Below are positions 34,001 through 48,151 of a stretch of 64,000 bases of DNA, piece by piece (position 1 is the stretch's first letter; each line of letters starts with the position of its first letter). Source of the DNA: Tetranychus cinnabarinus (lineage: Eukaryota > Arthropoda > Arachnida > Trombidiformes > Tetranychidae); assembly GCA_022266195.1 (NCBI GenBank), contig WHVY01000001.1, positions 3,782,001-3,846,000 on the forward strand. The letters are read 5' to 3'. The notes under the pieces were generated by a model, which made no database searches, was not told the DNA's origin, and saw nothing but the letters and a program-made list of their open reading frames with translations. The position numbers were made by a program, and so were the translations under genes.

Positions 34001-37000
34001 AGTAACATGTTACAATCAAATTGTAACCTTTTAATTTTGAGAGCTCATGATCATCAAATAACTAATCATAATAGTGCATAAACAACCCACATTGATAACT
34101 CAATTTACCTTAAAATCGTATCTAAATCTTAGGCATAACTGAAAGTAATTGAAAAAAAAGTCTTTTTATCTCATACTTTTCAATAGAGCAAAAAGTGTAT
34201 ATTAAAAAAAGAGATAAAAAACCAGAATTTAATGATTATCTTGATATTTATTTGTTGTTATTAAAGTGAAAGTCATTATTTTGAATGAAATCATCATGAT
34301 GAAAGGGATACATTAAGGTGAAATGTATTAATCAAATGAAAAATTGTTGAAATGTTGTTCAACTATTAGACCATTAAACTTGCTGGTTAAATTATGGTTG
34401 TCAGTCCTTCAAATTGTTAACCCTGGCAACTGAGATGTTTAATCATTAGTTTACAGTTGAATTAGACTACAATCGTTGATTGTCCAGTAAATTATTGAAT
34501 CAAGAAAATTTGATCAACAATTTAATAACAAAAAATGAGGTAAAACAAAATGAAAACACAATACAATTTGTAAAAGCTGACAAGTTTACCCACTTTATAA
34601 ATGACAACAAAACTCTATCTTTAAGCCTGAATCTCACGGATAATTTTGTCAATGGCAATTTACATTGAAAGTTAATACAGTTTAAATAATTAACAAACGT
34701 TAATTGTTACCATTATATTGTTGGATGAATGGTTAAAAAAAGCTCAACAAAAAGATAGACTGGAAATGATGAAAAGCATCTTCACAACTATCTTTAGCCT
34801 TGTTAACTATCAACCCAATTGTTCTCACCAAAATGTTAAACTAATTATCAATTTAGTTAACTTAAACAAGTAGCTGCCAGGTAAGCGTACAGATGAACAT
34901 GAAGAGAGGAAGATAAATAAAGACAAATAAAAGCTGAAAAGTAAATAAAGCGGCAAATTTGACCTGAAGCAGTTTACAGACCAAATTCAGATTCAATCAA
35001 CAACTTACGGTGTTTTTAACTGCAAAGGAAACAAGCACACACGATCATCATCTTCATCTTGTACCATCAAACATTAACAATTTACTTTGTTATCCATTTC
35101 AATTTCAAAGCTAATTCAGTTAATCTGTATTTGATCAATCATCAATCTTGGCGAATTGATTGTGTCTTAAAAGTCTACTAACATGTGATTGGTGGTAATC
35201 AATGGTTTAAAACTTACATGCAGAGAAATGCTTATTGATTCCTGAAAGAACTGAATTCATTTATCTTTTCAATGTTTCATTTTTGGCTAATGGATTAGTT
35301 AATCATATTGAGTTAACATGTAATTAATTATGTTCATCTTTCAGTTGATCATCAACAATCAATTAACTCAACTAATTTTCATCTTCCATTTTTACCCTTC
35401 ATTTTTTACCTCATTTACTTGTTTGAATATAATTATTTTGCATCTTGTCTGCTCATTTGTTTTGTGTATGAAAACAGGCAATTTAATTGCTTCGATTCGG
35501 GATTGATTTTGTGTTAATAATCAAGTTACAGCTCAGTTGATTGCTGCTTTGATTGTTGTTATCAAAATGAGAAGATGAATCGTGTTCAATGTTTAGCTTT
35601 GTGTTGGCCATGTATTAAAATAAATGTAGCAAAAATGATCCCAAAAAGCGTAATATTGAGAAAAGATTGTTGATTGATTTGATTTGCTTCCATATTTGAG
35701 TTGTTGATATTTTATCAAATTAGCAAGAATCTTGAATGTTGTTGAGTTTAGCTGAGTAAATCTTGTTGTATTGATAATTTAGCTTTTAATCAGCTTCTGT
35801 GGATCCTGATTAAATATGGGTTTGGTCCAATATGTAGTTTATATATTTTCATACCAATGTATAGGAATAATTTGGGTTTGACTGATTGATTGGTTTTAAT
35901 AATACCAAAATATTAAATTACGTGAGTTAAATCAAATGTAAATTGCCTCGGGACTTTAATCAACTTTCCATTTTACTTTTAGTGTGTTGGTTGTGAGTAT
36001 TATTTTGATCGTACGTTTGGATCAATGAAACTATTATTATTGATATTATCATTATAGTTTTATGTTGTAACCAGCAACATTTGATTGTCCATACAATTCA
36101 ATCACGGAATTAGCAATTTTAATCCGGTTAACAGTCAACATCCAATGAGTGGTTGAAAAACTGGACAACAAAAGAGACTGAAAGAAAAGACAGAAAATTA
36201 GTTCATGGTTAACTCGATTATTGTGATTAATTGGTTGATACATATCTTGGTAAATTGCCTTTTATCATGTAAATAAGTGCTGAATCATCGACAAGAGTCA
36301 TGATTAGCAGCTAATCAGGAATGTTCGATATCTCAATAGTTACTTAGTTGATCCAAGCGAAATGAGTTAACCATTAATTTTGTCCCAATTGATTCAAATC
36401 CAACGATTGTATCCAATATGATTAAATTGTCACTTCCATGGATCATCAATGAAGTTGGATGCTCTGAAAGGAGAGGGAGAAAAAAATGGTTGATTAATTT
36501 CAATTAATTGCTAAACAGGTTAAGTGTTTAATAAGTTGACCTAATGATCGTTTCATTATTTAACTGCCAAATCAGGCAGGAAAAATGGATCGTAAATTTC
36601 AATGATTAACTAATGACAACCAGGAAAATGAGTAAATTGATTAGTTAACATACGCTGTTATTTTCATCTTTCATCTTGTATCACTGATTACTATGCCATT
36701 ATTTATACTTAAATATCATGAGATTCAATGACATTAAAACATGATCTATTGACAAGATACTGACCATTGAATGGAATAAAGATTGTCACAATAATTTACT
36801 GTAAACTAAATGATTAAGTTAACAATCAATGATTAATTTAGTTTTTCCATTTTCCTGGTCTTTCCACTCTTCATCCCAAGTCATCACAGTACTAAAATGA
36901 AAGTGTGAAGGAAGCTAACCTTATGAATAATTTTCTTGATTAAAAGATTATTAGTGAGATAGTTAAGTTATTTATCAGAATTTTACTTTTTTTCGCATTC

Positions 37001-40000
37001 AACGAAAATCAATTGATTAATTTGAAATGAATTTGAGTAATTTGATAACATTAATGAACCCAGAGCTCAATTTTATCCTGTCAATTGTGCCTTAGGCTTT
37101 GGGTCATTATATTTATAACGGCAAACAAGTATATCTTGTATCTTCTTATCATCATCATCTTACCTAACATTTTATTTAAAGAAACGTCGATTCAACAAAA
37201 TGGTCAACATTTTTGATCGACTGATCAGTTAAATTACACTTAAACACTTAGTTAACCGTCCAATTGATCGGGTTTGCTGTTTATTTTTAAGTGTATTTTG
37301 TTTTCATTTTCAAATTAATATCACATAACCATAAACAAACCATTAGACCGGATCTAATCCTGTCCAAGTTAGTTGATTCAGTGATAATAATAATAATAGA
37401 AATAATGATAATCAATAATAATAATAATAATATTGATGAACCATTTTAACTGTCATCAAACTTACTTTTCAAATCAGTTACAGTCGCGCCATACAGAAAT
37501 CAATTTTCAGTTTCCAACAGTTTTTTGGACTAAAATGGCTTTTCCTTTCATCCATTTGGTTTTGACTTTCAACTTTGTCTTTCTTTTTCTTGATTATCGT
37601 TGATAATTCATGATTACCTCTCCTCAAGTCATATCTTCATCCTTTAACAGTACTGGATCAGAAGGCAGGAAAAAAATTATTGGATTCAATTGGAAATTTA
37701 GCTACGGTTCATCGTTTAGAGAACTTTTGTTCAATTGATAAACATTTGAACTTTATCCATTTCAAAATGGTTCAACTGCATATTAAAGACACATTATTTC
37801 AGGTTATCTTCATTTTTTTCCGCTTCAATATCATCCGTTTACAGTTGCACCAATCCTACAGAGTGTATATGTGTGACTCTCATCAATATCGGCCTGAAAT
37901 ATCTTGAATTTATCCATTTATCGTATCAACTGATCGCTTCTCTTTTACCTTTCATGTTTATTTGCTAAATAATTTGAAAAGTGTAACAGCAAATAAAATG
38001 AGATAATAGTCAAATGTTTCTTATCTTTATCCAAAATAATAATGACGGACTGGTTAAAATTTGGTTAACCTTTGGTATAGCAGCAACAATAGGCATAAAA
38101 CAGGCAAAACAGATCTAAATCTATCAGCAACAGCAAAAACAGATAAATTAACAAAGTTGGCTTATTATTGATGAAAATGACCTTTCCAGTTAAAATAGAT
38201 TTGATGTTTGGACGGCTATTGAGTGATTAGCATGAAATTAGAGTTTGACGCTGGAGAAAAAAAACCTTCGGCTTCCCACCTTGTATTCATTTAGCTTTAG
38301 TTCATCTACAGAAGAAATATAAAGTTCTGATGAACAGATTTTTTTTCTATTTCTGTTGGTTCGTTCCAAGGTGAAATCTTTCCTTTCTTTACAGGCATTA
38401 CAAAAAAATAACATTTAACATGATCCACCTAACATCTAATTCGTATCAGATTGATGAGTTTAGTTCTTGTATAATGAGGTGTATTGGCTTGAATATTTGA
38501 GTGTGTGAAGGGATAAAACAAGAAGTGGTGGTTCTTTGGCAAAAACATTCATTGTTAAGACAGGTAATCACGCTTATCAGATGAAATTTCCAACAGATTA
38601 GGGTGAACTCATGCTGATGCATTCTTTTATCTGGAATCAGGATTGAAAGGAAAAAGTCAGGTCCATAGTAATGATTAATTGACAGGTAAAGAGTATAAAA
38701 AGCAGCAAACAGTGAGCATTGTTTTGTTGGGCACTTTCCCTGTTAATGAAACTGAAGCGTCCTGGTGAGTCTTGTATGTGTTTGTGTGAGTGTTGACTGT
38801 GATGGAGGTTGATATTGATGATAGCTAATTTAATTCAAATCAAGTAGCCAATTAAATGATCAAAATGTGTATTGATTATTATCATCGCTCTATTTGGACA
38901 TCAAATAATGTAATAATAATCAGGCGACTTTTCCACTTGAATAAGTTAACAGTATTTTTCAACGCCAAACAGACACATGTGAATGCCTTTTTTACGTTAC
39001 AGCAAATGTAATCCATTAATGGTTAATAGAAGCTTTTCCTGTTGAAGAAAATCAGGTCTATTGAACCTTAATCAGGCCTTTCCAACAAAAATAATATTGA
39101 ATATCCATTATTCAAGGTTCACCTTCATTCTTGAATCAACCAAAAATTCACAATCTTCTAAAATTTGGACGAAAGTAAAAAAAATAAAAAAAGAGCGTCA
39201 AACAAAAAGGCATTTTCACTTGTGAAGTTGATCCACTTCTGGAAAGTCAATCAATCATGGGAACAAAATGAGCTTTAATACTTACATAAACATTCTGATT
39301 GCTGATTCCTTAACATCCACCTCTTCCACCATCAATAGTTGATTAAATTGATTGGGTTTGATTAGTTAAATTTAATGGGATTCAATCAAGTAAAAGTAAA
39401 CTGTTGGTGTTAACCATTTGTGTTGGCTTAAAAATTAACAGGATTATAAAATTACAAAATTGGCGCGGGGGAAGATTGACCAGTAAGAAGAGCTTAAGCT
39501 ATGACGAAACAACTAAGCGAAAACAAACGAATTAACTACGCCATATAAAACTCTCACATGTTTGCTTAACATTGTTAGCTTTTTTTTGCTTGTTGCTTAT
39601 TTTAATGTTTTATTGTTAAATTTATATTTCGCTTTATGTAATCAATTATATTGTTCTCAACAAATCAGGTATGTGATTATAAGGAAGTTTAGTTGACCAC
39701 ATTAAATTGAATTATCATCTTCCTTTTCACCTTATACTCAACACATGGACACCATTAGAGCTTTCATCATTTTGTTGAGACTTTTTTTTACTTTGACTAA
39801 ATGGGAAAAGATTACAATTAATTGATTCCAAACGATGTTCACCAGTCTATATCAGTCAAATCACTGTTCGTTATAGCTAATTGTGCCCAATATGTTTGGT
39901 TAAGGGATTTTGTGATCCTTTAGAAGAGTAAAGAACAAAACAAGTTGTCTTAATGAAGTGAAGTAACCAAGAAGATTATCATTATTATTGTTGTGATGAT

Positions 40001-43000
40001 GGTTAGAATGATGTTTTTTGATTATTATAAAAGGTGAGACAACAAAAAAAGTTACATCAACAATAACAATAACCAAAAGAAAGGTAATAATGATTTAGGT
40101 GATGTTAACTGCAAGTTCAGTTTTGTGCAATCAGTTACAGCAAAATCTTTTCATTTTCTTCTTCATCTTCATCAATGAATCCAAGATTTTGTGTGAAAAT
40201 TAGCCCTAATTATATTGTATTATTTCTTCTTTCAGGTAATCATTGTTTTCTTTCTCTTTCATCAAGATTAGGTCTCTTAACCTGGGATCAACATTTAATT
40301 ATTATTGGTGTTTTGGAGTCACAGACAGACACACAAATACAATCAAAGATTCAAGCAAAAAAACAATCAAACAAAAGTCATGTTTAGCAAAAATCCATGA
40401 GCAGTTGATGTGATGCACTCATTTTTACCCTTTGAATTACCCACGCAAATTTCAATTAGTTAATTAACACCACAATTGGTTATTAGGGCGTGAGATTCGA
40501 ACTAAAAGCAGAAGATTAATTTAATATTTGAAGGTAATAAACGCCTTAGATGATGAACACGAGCTGATGCTGTTTGTTTGTATATATTTATATACCTATT
40601 AAGTCAAAATTGGACGCAAATATAAACACTGAAAGAGTAAGTTAATTGTAAATAATAACTCAACGATTGAGAATTGTTTATTCTTGAATGAAAAATGATT
40701 CTAATATGAGTAGGTGAAAGTGCTTCTTTACTTTTATTAGCTTAGTCTTTTGACGCTATTGAACACTATTGAATTCAAATTGTAAGGTAAACACGATTGA
40801 TCAACAGTCAAGGTAGAAGACAATTAAAATTTGTCAAAATTTAGCTTGTAATTGTAATCAGTCACAGTAGTTATCTTGCAAAACTTGAATTAATATTGTA
40901 AGTGAAAGATTGAAAGGTAAATTATACGTTGTTCATGTTTACAAATATTGAATAATCTGAGATTAACACACCGTAATTAATTTTGTTTCACTAGCAGGAT
41001 GTTTAATAAACATTATCATCATTCCTAAAGAATGGCAAGGATTGTAGACAACAATTGATTATCTAATCATTGGCCAGAAGAAACAATGATGAAAGTTAAC
41101 AATCACCGTTTACTAATGCATTTGGTGGCTTGCATGAGAAGATGAATATTATTCAGTTATTATCAAATGACCTTATCCATTGGAGGTGAAACTAATCGCC
41201 AATAACAATTACCAATAATATTAATGGTTAACTGATAGCCTTGGTTTGCTTAAATCGTGTATATTGATTAATCAAATTGATCAAGAAAGTTAATTATGCC
41301 CAATGTTGATAAGGATGGAAAACAAACCTTTGTGAAAGCGAATCAATGGCGTAATTCAATGGGAACCTCAACCAGTTACCAACACTGAATCATTTGTCCA
41401 TTGTAAATATACAAATATGGTATTTCCATCGATGAAACAATAACCAGTTGTAATCAAAACAGGTAAATGATATTCATTGTTGATTACAATTTAGTGATTA
41501 GTCATTTAATCACGATTCCAGGTCCTAAACAAAAAGCTCAAACCCAACTCAAAGCTTGATGTTATTAATGAAAAGAAAGCAAATTTACTCCAATGACTTG
41601 GGTCATTTCATCACGATTTCAACTTTAATCTTAATCAATTCACCCCAAACAAATCAAGTGATTCCTTTAAATCTTCAAATTAATCAATACTTAACCAGAC
41701 AAAAAAAATCTAGTTTACAATTAGCATGTTAATTTGAGAGAAGGAAAAGCAATCAAACTTGGAACAATTAATCTCAAGCTCAATACAATGCATAACAAGA
41801 TTATTAATCAACAGTTTAACATGATTTTTTCTTCTTTTCTTACAGAAACAAGATGATAAGTCAAGACAATCATGATGATGGCAATGAGAATGATGGCAAT
41901 GAAGATACCTTTTTTTGTGTGTTCGGATCAATATCACTTTGATCTTAGCTTAAATTGTGTGTTTAAAAAGCTTTAAACTTGCAAACCGTTTCTCACCAAA
42001 CAATCATGAATCTGCAAAGTTAATGATTCGTTTAAATAAACATCATCAGCATCTTGATTGTAATCCATCTTCAATAAACTCAGGTGAGAATCAATTGGAT
42101 GGGTTAACCAATAGATTATTTTCCTCCTTCATCTTCTTCCCTACTTGGGTAGGCAACTAATATAAACAATCATGAAAAACTTCCGGATAAATCACATTCT
42201 CTAATAATCAAACCTTGTTGTTTTTTTTCAGTTGACTGAATTACTGATGTACATGATTATTAACTGTTGATCAATCCAACCATGAGGTAAACGTTACTTT
42301 TTGTCATCTTCATGATTCCAATAATTATATGTTTCAATGTTAATAGATATGTAAAGAGTTACAAACCTCCTTTTTGTGACTTTGCTTGATTTGATAATGA
42401 ACTAACAAAAAGCTAATCACAGATTAAGATTTGGATTGTTATCCGTTTGAATGTTCAGGCTTTTTTAAATGATTCAGTTAATTTGCGTTTTAATCGTTGA
42501 ATTTGATTAAAATAATTATTCCAAGTTGATTACTGTTGCTTACTGCAAGAAGCTTTTAAGCCTAACATTGAGGGTCATTGAGTTGTTTGTGTGGTAACTT
42601 AATTTGCATTGAACAACAGTTTAAATAATAACAATTGAAAGATTATTATTTTTATTATTTTAATCATAAACGCCCTGAATATAAATAACATTAACAATTC
42701 ATATTTTTGCTTTTTAAAATACATGATGACCAACTCAAAACTTTAAAAATGATTGAATTTTACCTTTAAAATGTATTTAAATAAAGGTGAAAATGTTTTT
42801 CAGTTCACTTTTTGTTTTTACTCAAGGATTTACATATTAATAATCATTAGTGAAAACAAAATCAAATCAACAGTAAAAAATAAAACTAAATGAATTAATC
42901 TATTAATTGTGATAGTGTTAAATAAAGCAACGGACTAGAATAGTTAACCATTTAAAGGTTTGTTTCATTTGATGTTGTTCAAGTTAAACAGTTTTTTTTG

Positions 43001-44507
43001 CATAATTAAATTAATACAATCACCCGAAGGTATTAATGATTAGGCGATGTAAGTAAATATGATTAGGATAATAACTTGTGTATTACACTCAATAATAAAT
43101 AGATTTGATTCATTTGTGGTTTCGCTTCAAGTATTGTAATGATAATTTTACGAGAAGCAGTGAAATTGAAGTGTATTAACATGAAAAAGAAATGAAAAGT
43201 GATGACTTTTTTTCGGAATTTCAATAATGCAAACGATTATCTTACAAATACTAAGTAACCTGTAACTCTAATGCTTGACCATTTATGCCCAATACTTTGT
43301 TTCAACTGAAATTCAATGTTATCTTTAAACGTATAACTGATGAGCTTTCTTTCTTTTCTCCCGATTAACTTCTCAACAGGTAACTCTGAAGCCAGGAAAA
43401 CTGAGGTTGATCATCAACAAGAAGAACAACAACATTTTTATGGCCTTGGAAAGTAAAGAAACACACATTCCAATTCAAATGAGCTCTTACAATTAAGGAA
43501 TGAAAGTCTTGTTATGTAGAGCACCTCTATGGACGTTAACAGGAGAGAGCCCAAAATGAGGAAGATAATGATGATAATGAAGATGATAATAGTGATGGGG
43601 ATGATGATAAAACAAAACTGTATCTACTAGCGTTGCTGGGTCTGATCGTGAGGATGAAATGTTAGTATGATAAAAGATGATGTAGAGAGTTGGTAACCAC
43701 GCCAGTTACCTGACTCACCTTCTCGCTTTCATCTCTTCATCTTCACCAACAAAAACAACAACACCATCATCATCATCATCATCATCATCCCTTCCTCTTT
43801 CTCCTTCAATGATTCATCTATCCTCTTCTCTTCTTTCTCCCTCCTTCTCTCTTTAGATGATCATCTTCTCTCCTCTTTTTTGCTTTCATTCATATTCATT
43901 CCAACCAAAGTCCATTAGACAGTAAAGTTACCTGAACACAACTCATCTCCAATTTCATTTAAAAAAACTGATATAACTTCTTGATGCTAAAAACTCGTCT
44001 TCATCATCTTCCAACGTGGTATACCTACAAGAAAAAGAAACTATCGGTGAAATAAATTCCTCTCCTTTTCATATAAAATAGTGATATTAACGCAAACTTA
44101 CCCTTTTTATCGCAACCTTTTTTGTGCTAGAAAAAAAGCGTTTTATCTTCTCTTTTCCCTCCATTGGCCTTGGATGACTATTAAAGCCAAGTTTATCTTC
44201 TGACTCTTTCTCTTCTTCTTTCTCTTTCCTTGCAACGCACTCCCTTTAATTGTTACCATCTCTCTCTATCTCTCTTTTTTTCTTCATGCATTTCTTGTTC
44301 AACAAAATCTTAAGATTTTGAGCGCGCCTTGCTGTACTTCATGCTATTTCATTTTAAAAGTTACTTCTTGTTGTGTGTAAATTCCTGTTTAAGGTCATTG
44401 GAGAAATCATTTGAGAAAATCTTGCTTTCATTTCTTGATTTCACATTCACAAGACAACTTTACATTTACGTAAACAGCAACAAGTGAATTCCAACACATG
44501 TTATATT
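31026..44507. other. 13.5-kb stretch with no recognised gene
   Basis: Both strands lack open frames with recognisable domains; those present (for example 33071-33451, 40175-40387, 41957-42160) are short, low in complexity and often overlap a frame on the other strand. The DNA is AT-rich with scattered ATT, CAT and GAT runs. From about 43730 to 44290 it turns pyrimidine-rich. It may be intergenic regulatory DNA or introns of a gene whose exons are too small to see. I cannot tell which. Confidence 0.4.
43764..43789. repeat. (CAT)n microsatellite
   Basis: About eight to nine CAT units at the start of a long pyrimidine-rich tract upstream of the four-TM gene. Confidence 0.9.
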
Positions 44508-44710
44508 AAAGGGTGTTGAGGTTAGTAAGGTTCAAGCAATCACTTACCCAAATGTTGATAAGGAGATAAAGATGATAAAAATGAAAATATCAATGGCAAA
44601 GATGGTTGATGAAGACGAAGACGATGAGACTATTTCATTTTATCATCTTTATCTCTTTATCAACATTTGGGTAAGTGATTGCTTGAACCTTACTAACCTC
44701 AACACCCTTT
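44508..44710. repeat. Long near-perfect hairpin (about 75-bp stem, short loop)
   Basis: Positions 44508-44578 are complementary to 44640-44710 (coordinates sum to 89218) with one mismatch. Pairing continues for about ten more bases past a one-base bulge, leaving a loop of about 45 bases. The arm begins AAAGGGTGTTGAGG. It lies about 150 bp before the start codon of the four-TM gene, on its probable 5' leader or promoter. The right arm contains a GTAAGT donor-like site. Confidence 0.9.
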
Positions 44711-44853
44711 ACAAATCAATTGGATTAACTGACTTCTCTTCTTGTTCAATTTGTTAAATATTTGTAGTTTTATTTACCGACCAAGTGAACGTTTCAATTT
44801 TACAAGGGAAGAAGTTTGGGTAAAGAAGAAACTGCTCTACTTTAAAGCTAATC

Positions 44854-45921
44854 ATGTCTCATATATATCATGGACGGAGTCCAACATCTAGAACTCAATT
44901 TCCCATCATTGTGACCAAGGCTAAACATATTTTACCGCCCAAGAGGACCTCATCAACATCATCATCATCTCGTCGAACAGGATTAAGTAAAAGTAAATCA
45001 TCTCGATTGTCTAATATAGCTATTATAAGTCAAATGAATGGCCACCATAACTATCATCATCACCTTAAAAGTAACTCATCAAGTCCAGTTGATGGTAAAG
45101 GACCATTGAATGGATCACCAACTAGTGAAGTTTACGGTAGTGTTAACCGAAATGGTTCATCTGCTTCGTATGGATCCTCTTATCGTGGAAGTGACAAAAT
45201 GTATACTCGCAATAAGGCAACTTATAAAACCAATTTGAATGAGGAAATTAACCGGATGTATATTGAAGAAGGCCTTAAATCAGGTCTGCTGGAGAAAACC
45301 AAAATTAAAAAACCTGATGGAACTGGTAACGGTATTAATGGTGTTGGTGGTTACAGTGAAACTGATGGTGCTTCTGACGGTACTGGTCGTTCTAATGGGA
45401 AATTAATCAAAGGCAAATCATCTTCATCTAAATCAAAATCAAAGTCACAATCGAAAGGCAAAAAACGAACTGTTAAAGAGTTACAAACATTCATTATGAG
45501 ACGCATTTTATTATGTACCAATATTGTTAGTTTACTGATTGGTATAGCCTCTCTGGTAGCCGCTGGAATCCTTGATCCTCAACCTCTTCACCGAATCGGT
45601 ACAACAGGAGGTCAAGTATCTCTGGCATCAATCTACATCATCTTTGTTTCCCTCGTTGGCCTCTATGGATCGAGGCTAAAAAATTATCGTCTGCTGTTTA
45701 TTTACGCTTACACATTATTGACTGGTTTAGTATTGAGATCGTTTGCTGCTCTTCTCTCTGTGTACATCTATCACAATGCTAACCGACTTATATTTTCAAT
45801 GCTTTTCGCCATAATTGAAGTTATTCTGATATTCATGGGTCTTGCTGTAGCAATTGATCTTAAAGAGGAACATTTGCGTAAACTGTTTCAACAATCATCG
45901 ACCAATACGTTCAAAGTTTAA
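44854..45921 (+). CDS. Four-transmembrane protein with long Ser-rich N-terminus, unknown family
   Basis: A single-exon protein of 355 residues from ATG 44854. The first 210 residues are polar and low in complexity (SSTSSSSRRTG, KGKSSSSKSKSKSQSKGKK), probably cytosolic and phosphorylated. Four hydrophobic segments follow: CTNIVSLLIGIASLVAAGIL, LASIYIIFVSLVGLYG, LLFIYAYTLLTGLVLRSFAA and FSMLFAIIEVILIFMGLAVA, then a short charged tail. The layout recalls tetraspanins (a small first loop, and a Gly-rich second segment followed by a basic turn), but there is no large extracellular loop with CCG, so I do not place it there. Function unknown. A strong hairpin lies just upstream. Confidence 0.7.
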   Translation: MSHIYHGRSPTSRTQFPIIVTKAKHILPPKRTSSTSSSSRRTGLSKSKSSRLSNIAIISQMNGHHNYHHHLKSNSSSPVDGKGPLNGSPTSEVYGSVNRNGSSASYGSSYRGSDKMYTRNKATYKTNLNEEINRMYIEEGLKSGLLEKTKIKKPDGTGNGINGVGGYSETDGASDGTGRSNGKLIKGKSSSSKSKSKSQSKGKKRTVKELQTFIMRRILLCTNIVSLLIGIASLVAAGILDPQPLHRIGTTGGQVSLASIYIIFVSLVGLYGSRLKNYRLLFIYAYTLLTGLVLRSFAALLSVYIYHNANRLIFSMLFAIIEVILIFMGLAVAIDLKEEHLRKLFQQSSTNTFKV

Positions 45922-48151
45922 CAAATTAGTTTCTCTTCTAAAGAAATGCAAACTGTCTTTTTTAACCATCTAAATTGTGCCATCAAGGAAAATCAGGAGA
46001 TGAATTAATGATTCTTCATCCTATTTACTTCTAATCTTCAACATTGTTACCTCAACAGACACAAAAATTTCTCCCGATAGATCAGTCAATATTGTTGATC
46101 ATTCAATTGATTGTTTTTTATTGTTACTTGTCATATTGTTATTGCCTACAATTTTCCCTCCTTTGGGGAAAGTTTTTCCTTATGCGGTGAAACCTGTTGT
46201 TCCAAGTTTTTCTGGTTATTATGTACATAGTGTACATAAGCTTACAACATAAAAAATGAACAAATTGACTTTGTTTTCCTCCAGATGCTAAGAGTAACAG
46301 CTCAATCAATGCTGAATCAACACTAGAAAATTGTTCAAATATGAATTTGAATTTAAGGACAATGTTGCTTTGGCCAATGTTTACTTATTAATCCGACTTG
46401 ACACAAGGAAAGTAGACTAAAATTCACTATTAATCATCTGATCTCAAAAATTTATGAAGTTGGATGAAATGCAATCCAATTAAAAGTTTTTTTCAACATT
46501 GAATTGCAAACATTTTCGGGAAAACAAATAGTCAACATTTAACGACTTATGGTGAGAATTTACTTTCAACTCTAAATTCTTAACTTTAATCAATCTTATT
46601 AACTGAATCATTTTCTATTTTTCTTATCCCTTTTCTACCATTCCAGGTCAATTATCGTCAAAAGGATCAATACTGCAAATACTGCAAATTGGTTAAAGTG
46701 AAATACTGATCTCGATCCTTTAACGGCTATTATCAAGTAAATTTTGGACCTCGACTTCAACTATCTACTTTTTGACAAACTTGTTGGATGTATCACTTTG
46801 CATAGTTTCTTATCGATCTCTGTTAATCAATTGAGATATCATTCGACTTTTGGATTTTAAATTTTTATTCATTCCGAACCATTTTTGACCGTCTTATGGA
46901 CTTCCAGTACAATTGACTTTCTCCAATTAACTAGACAAAATGACCCTTCTTTGATCTTCGATTATGAAGGCCTCCATTGATTGAATTATTTAATTCATGT
47001 AATCACGAAAAGCAATCTGCATTTATTTTGCTGACCGAATGCTATTATTTTTTTGATAAAATGACAAATTCAAGAAAACAAGTATTTTCTTCGATTCGAA
47101 CATAATAATGTTATCTTTTTAATTCTGAGAATTTTTCATTTTCATATTAAAGTGATGTAAATAACCATGAAATTGTTTTCGATGTGATTAGTATTAATAG
47201 TGGCTGAGTAATAAGATTGAAGATAAACCTAGACTTAGCAAAGTCATAAACTTGCGCTCGAAAAAATGATAAAACATTTCAATAAGAGTTTAGTTTGATT
47301 AATTATCAAAGCAAGCTGTCCAAGTTTAAAAGGTAGAGACATGTGGAAAAATGTCAAGACATTTAAAATTAAATTATTTTTGAATAGTCTCGTCTTATGA
47401 CCATGAATTCATTTTCCCTCCATCTAAAAGTACTTTGATAACCTTGAATTGCGGAATCTCATGAAAGGCGTCAATCAAGTTTTAAATCAACAATCTCTTG
47501 TTAACAAAAACACCATTTGCAACGCAAATTCAAATATCATTTTTACTTGGCAATTATGATTATCAAATAGAAATAAAAATACATTAGCTTTGTATTCTTT
47601 GTTTAATGTAATCGTCTTCAACAGGTTTTTTATTCGAATTTGTCGTAATGAGAAATCAACATTTCCCAAGATTGAAAGTCATTTAATTAATTATCTATCA
47701 CTTGTAAACAATTAACCAAAGCACTCCATGCTAATTTCAGATGATTTGTTTTTAAAAACAAGACTCATAGTTGATTGAGCTTTGCTATGATTTCAAAGAC
47801 GATTTTTCGAGTATGCAAAAAATGAGGTGACAGTTTTTTTGCTCGCTTGTGTAGATGATTTAGATAATCCAATGATGATGCATATGAAGTACTTGTGATA
47901 ATTCTTAATCTATGTGTCCAAGATTAATAATTAGTCGATAATTTAATGGTATCCGAGCTTCAAAATTATCAAGTTTTGTCATATTGACCAAGAATTTCGG
48001 AATGGAAGATTCAGCGGATTGAAAGTAAAATATGAATATTGTTATTAAATAAAGTTTATTCATGAAAAATTGTTCAAAAAGTTGTTGATTAAATAGATGG
48101 TACTCCTTAAATTTTTTTCAAATTTTGTCTTTTAATCGTTTTAATATACTT
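45922..48151. other. Intergenic, no gene recognised
   Basis: This lies between the convergent four-TM gene and UTP18, so both 3' UTRs fall here. The only open frame, at 47487-47669 on the minus strand, is low in complexity. Confidence 0.4.

Noticed and set aside
44508..44710. Hairpin as a canonical microRNA precursor
   Set aside because: The stem is far longer and more perfect than normal precursors, and the arms match no mature miRNA that I recall.
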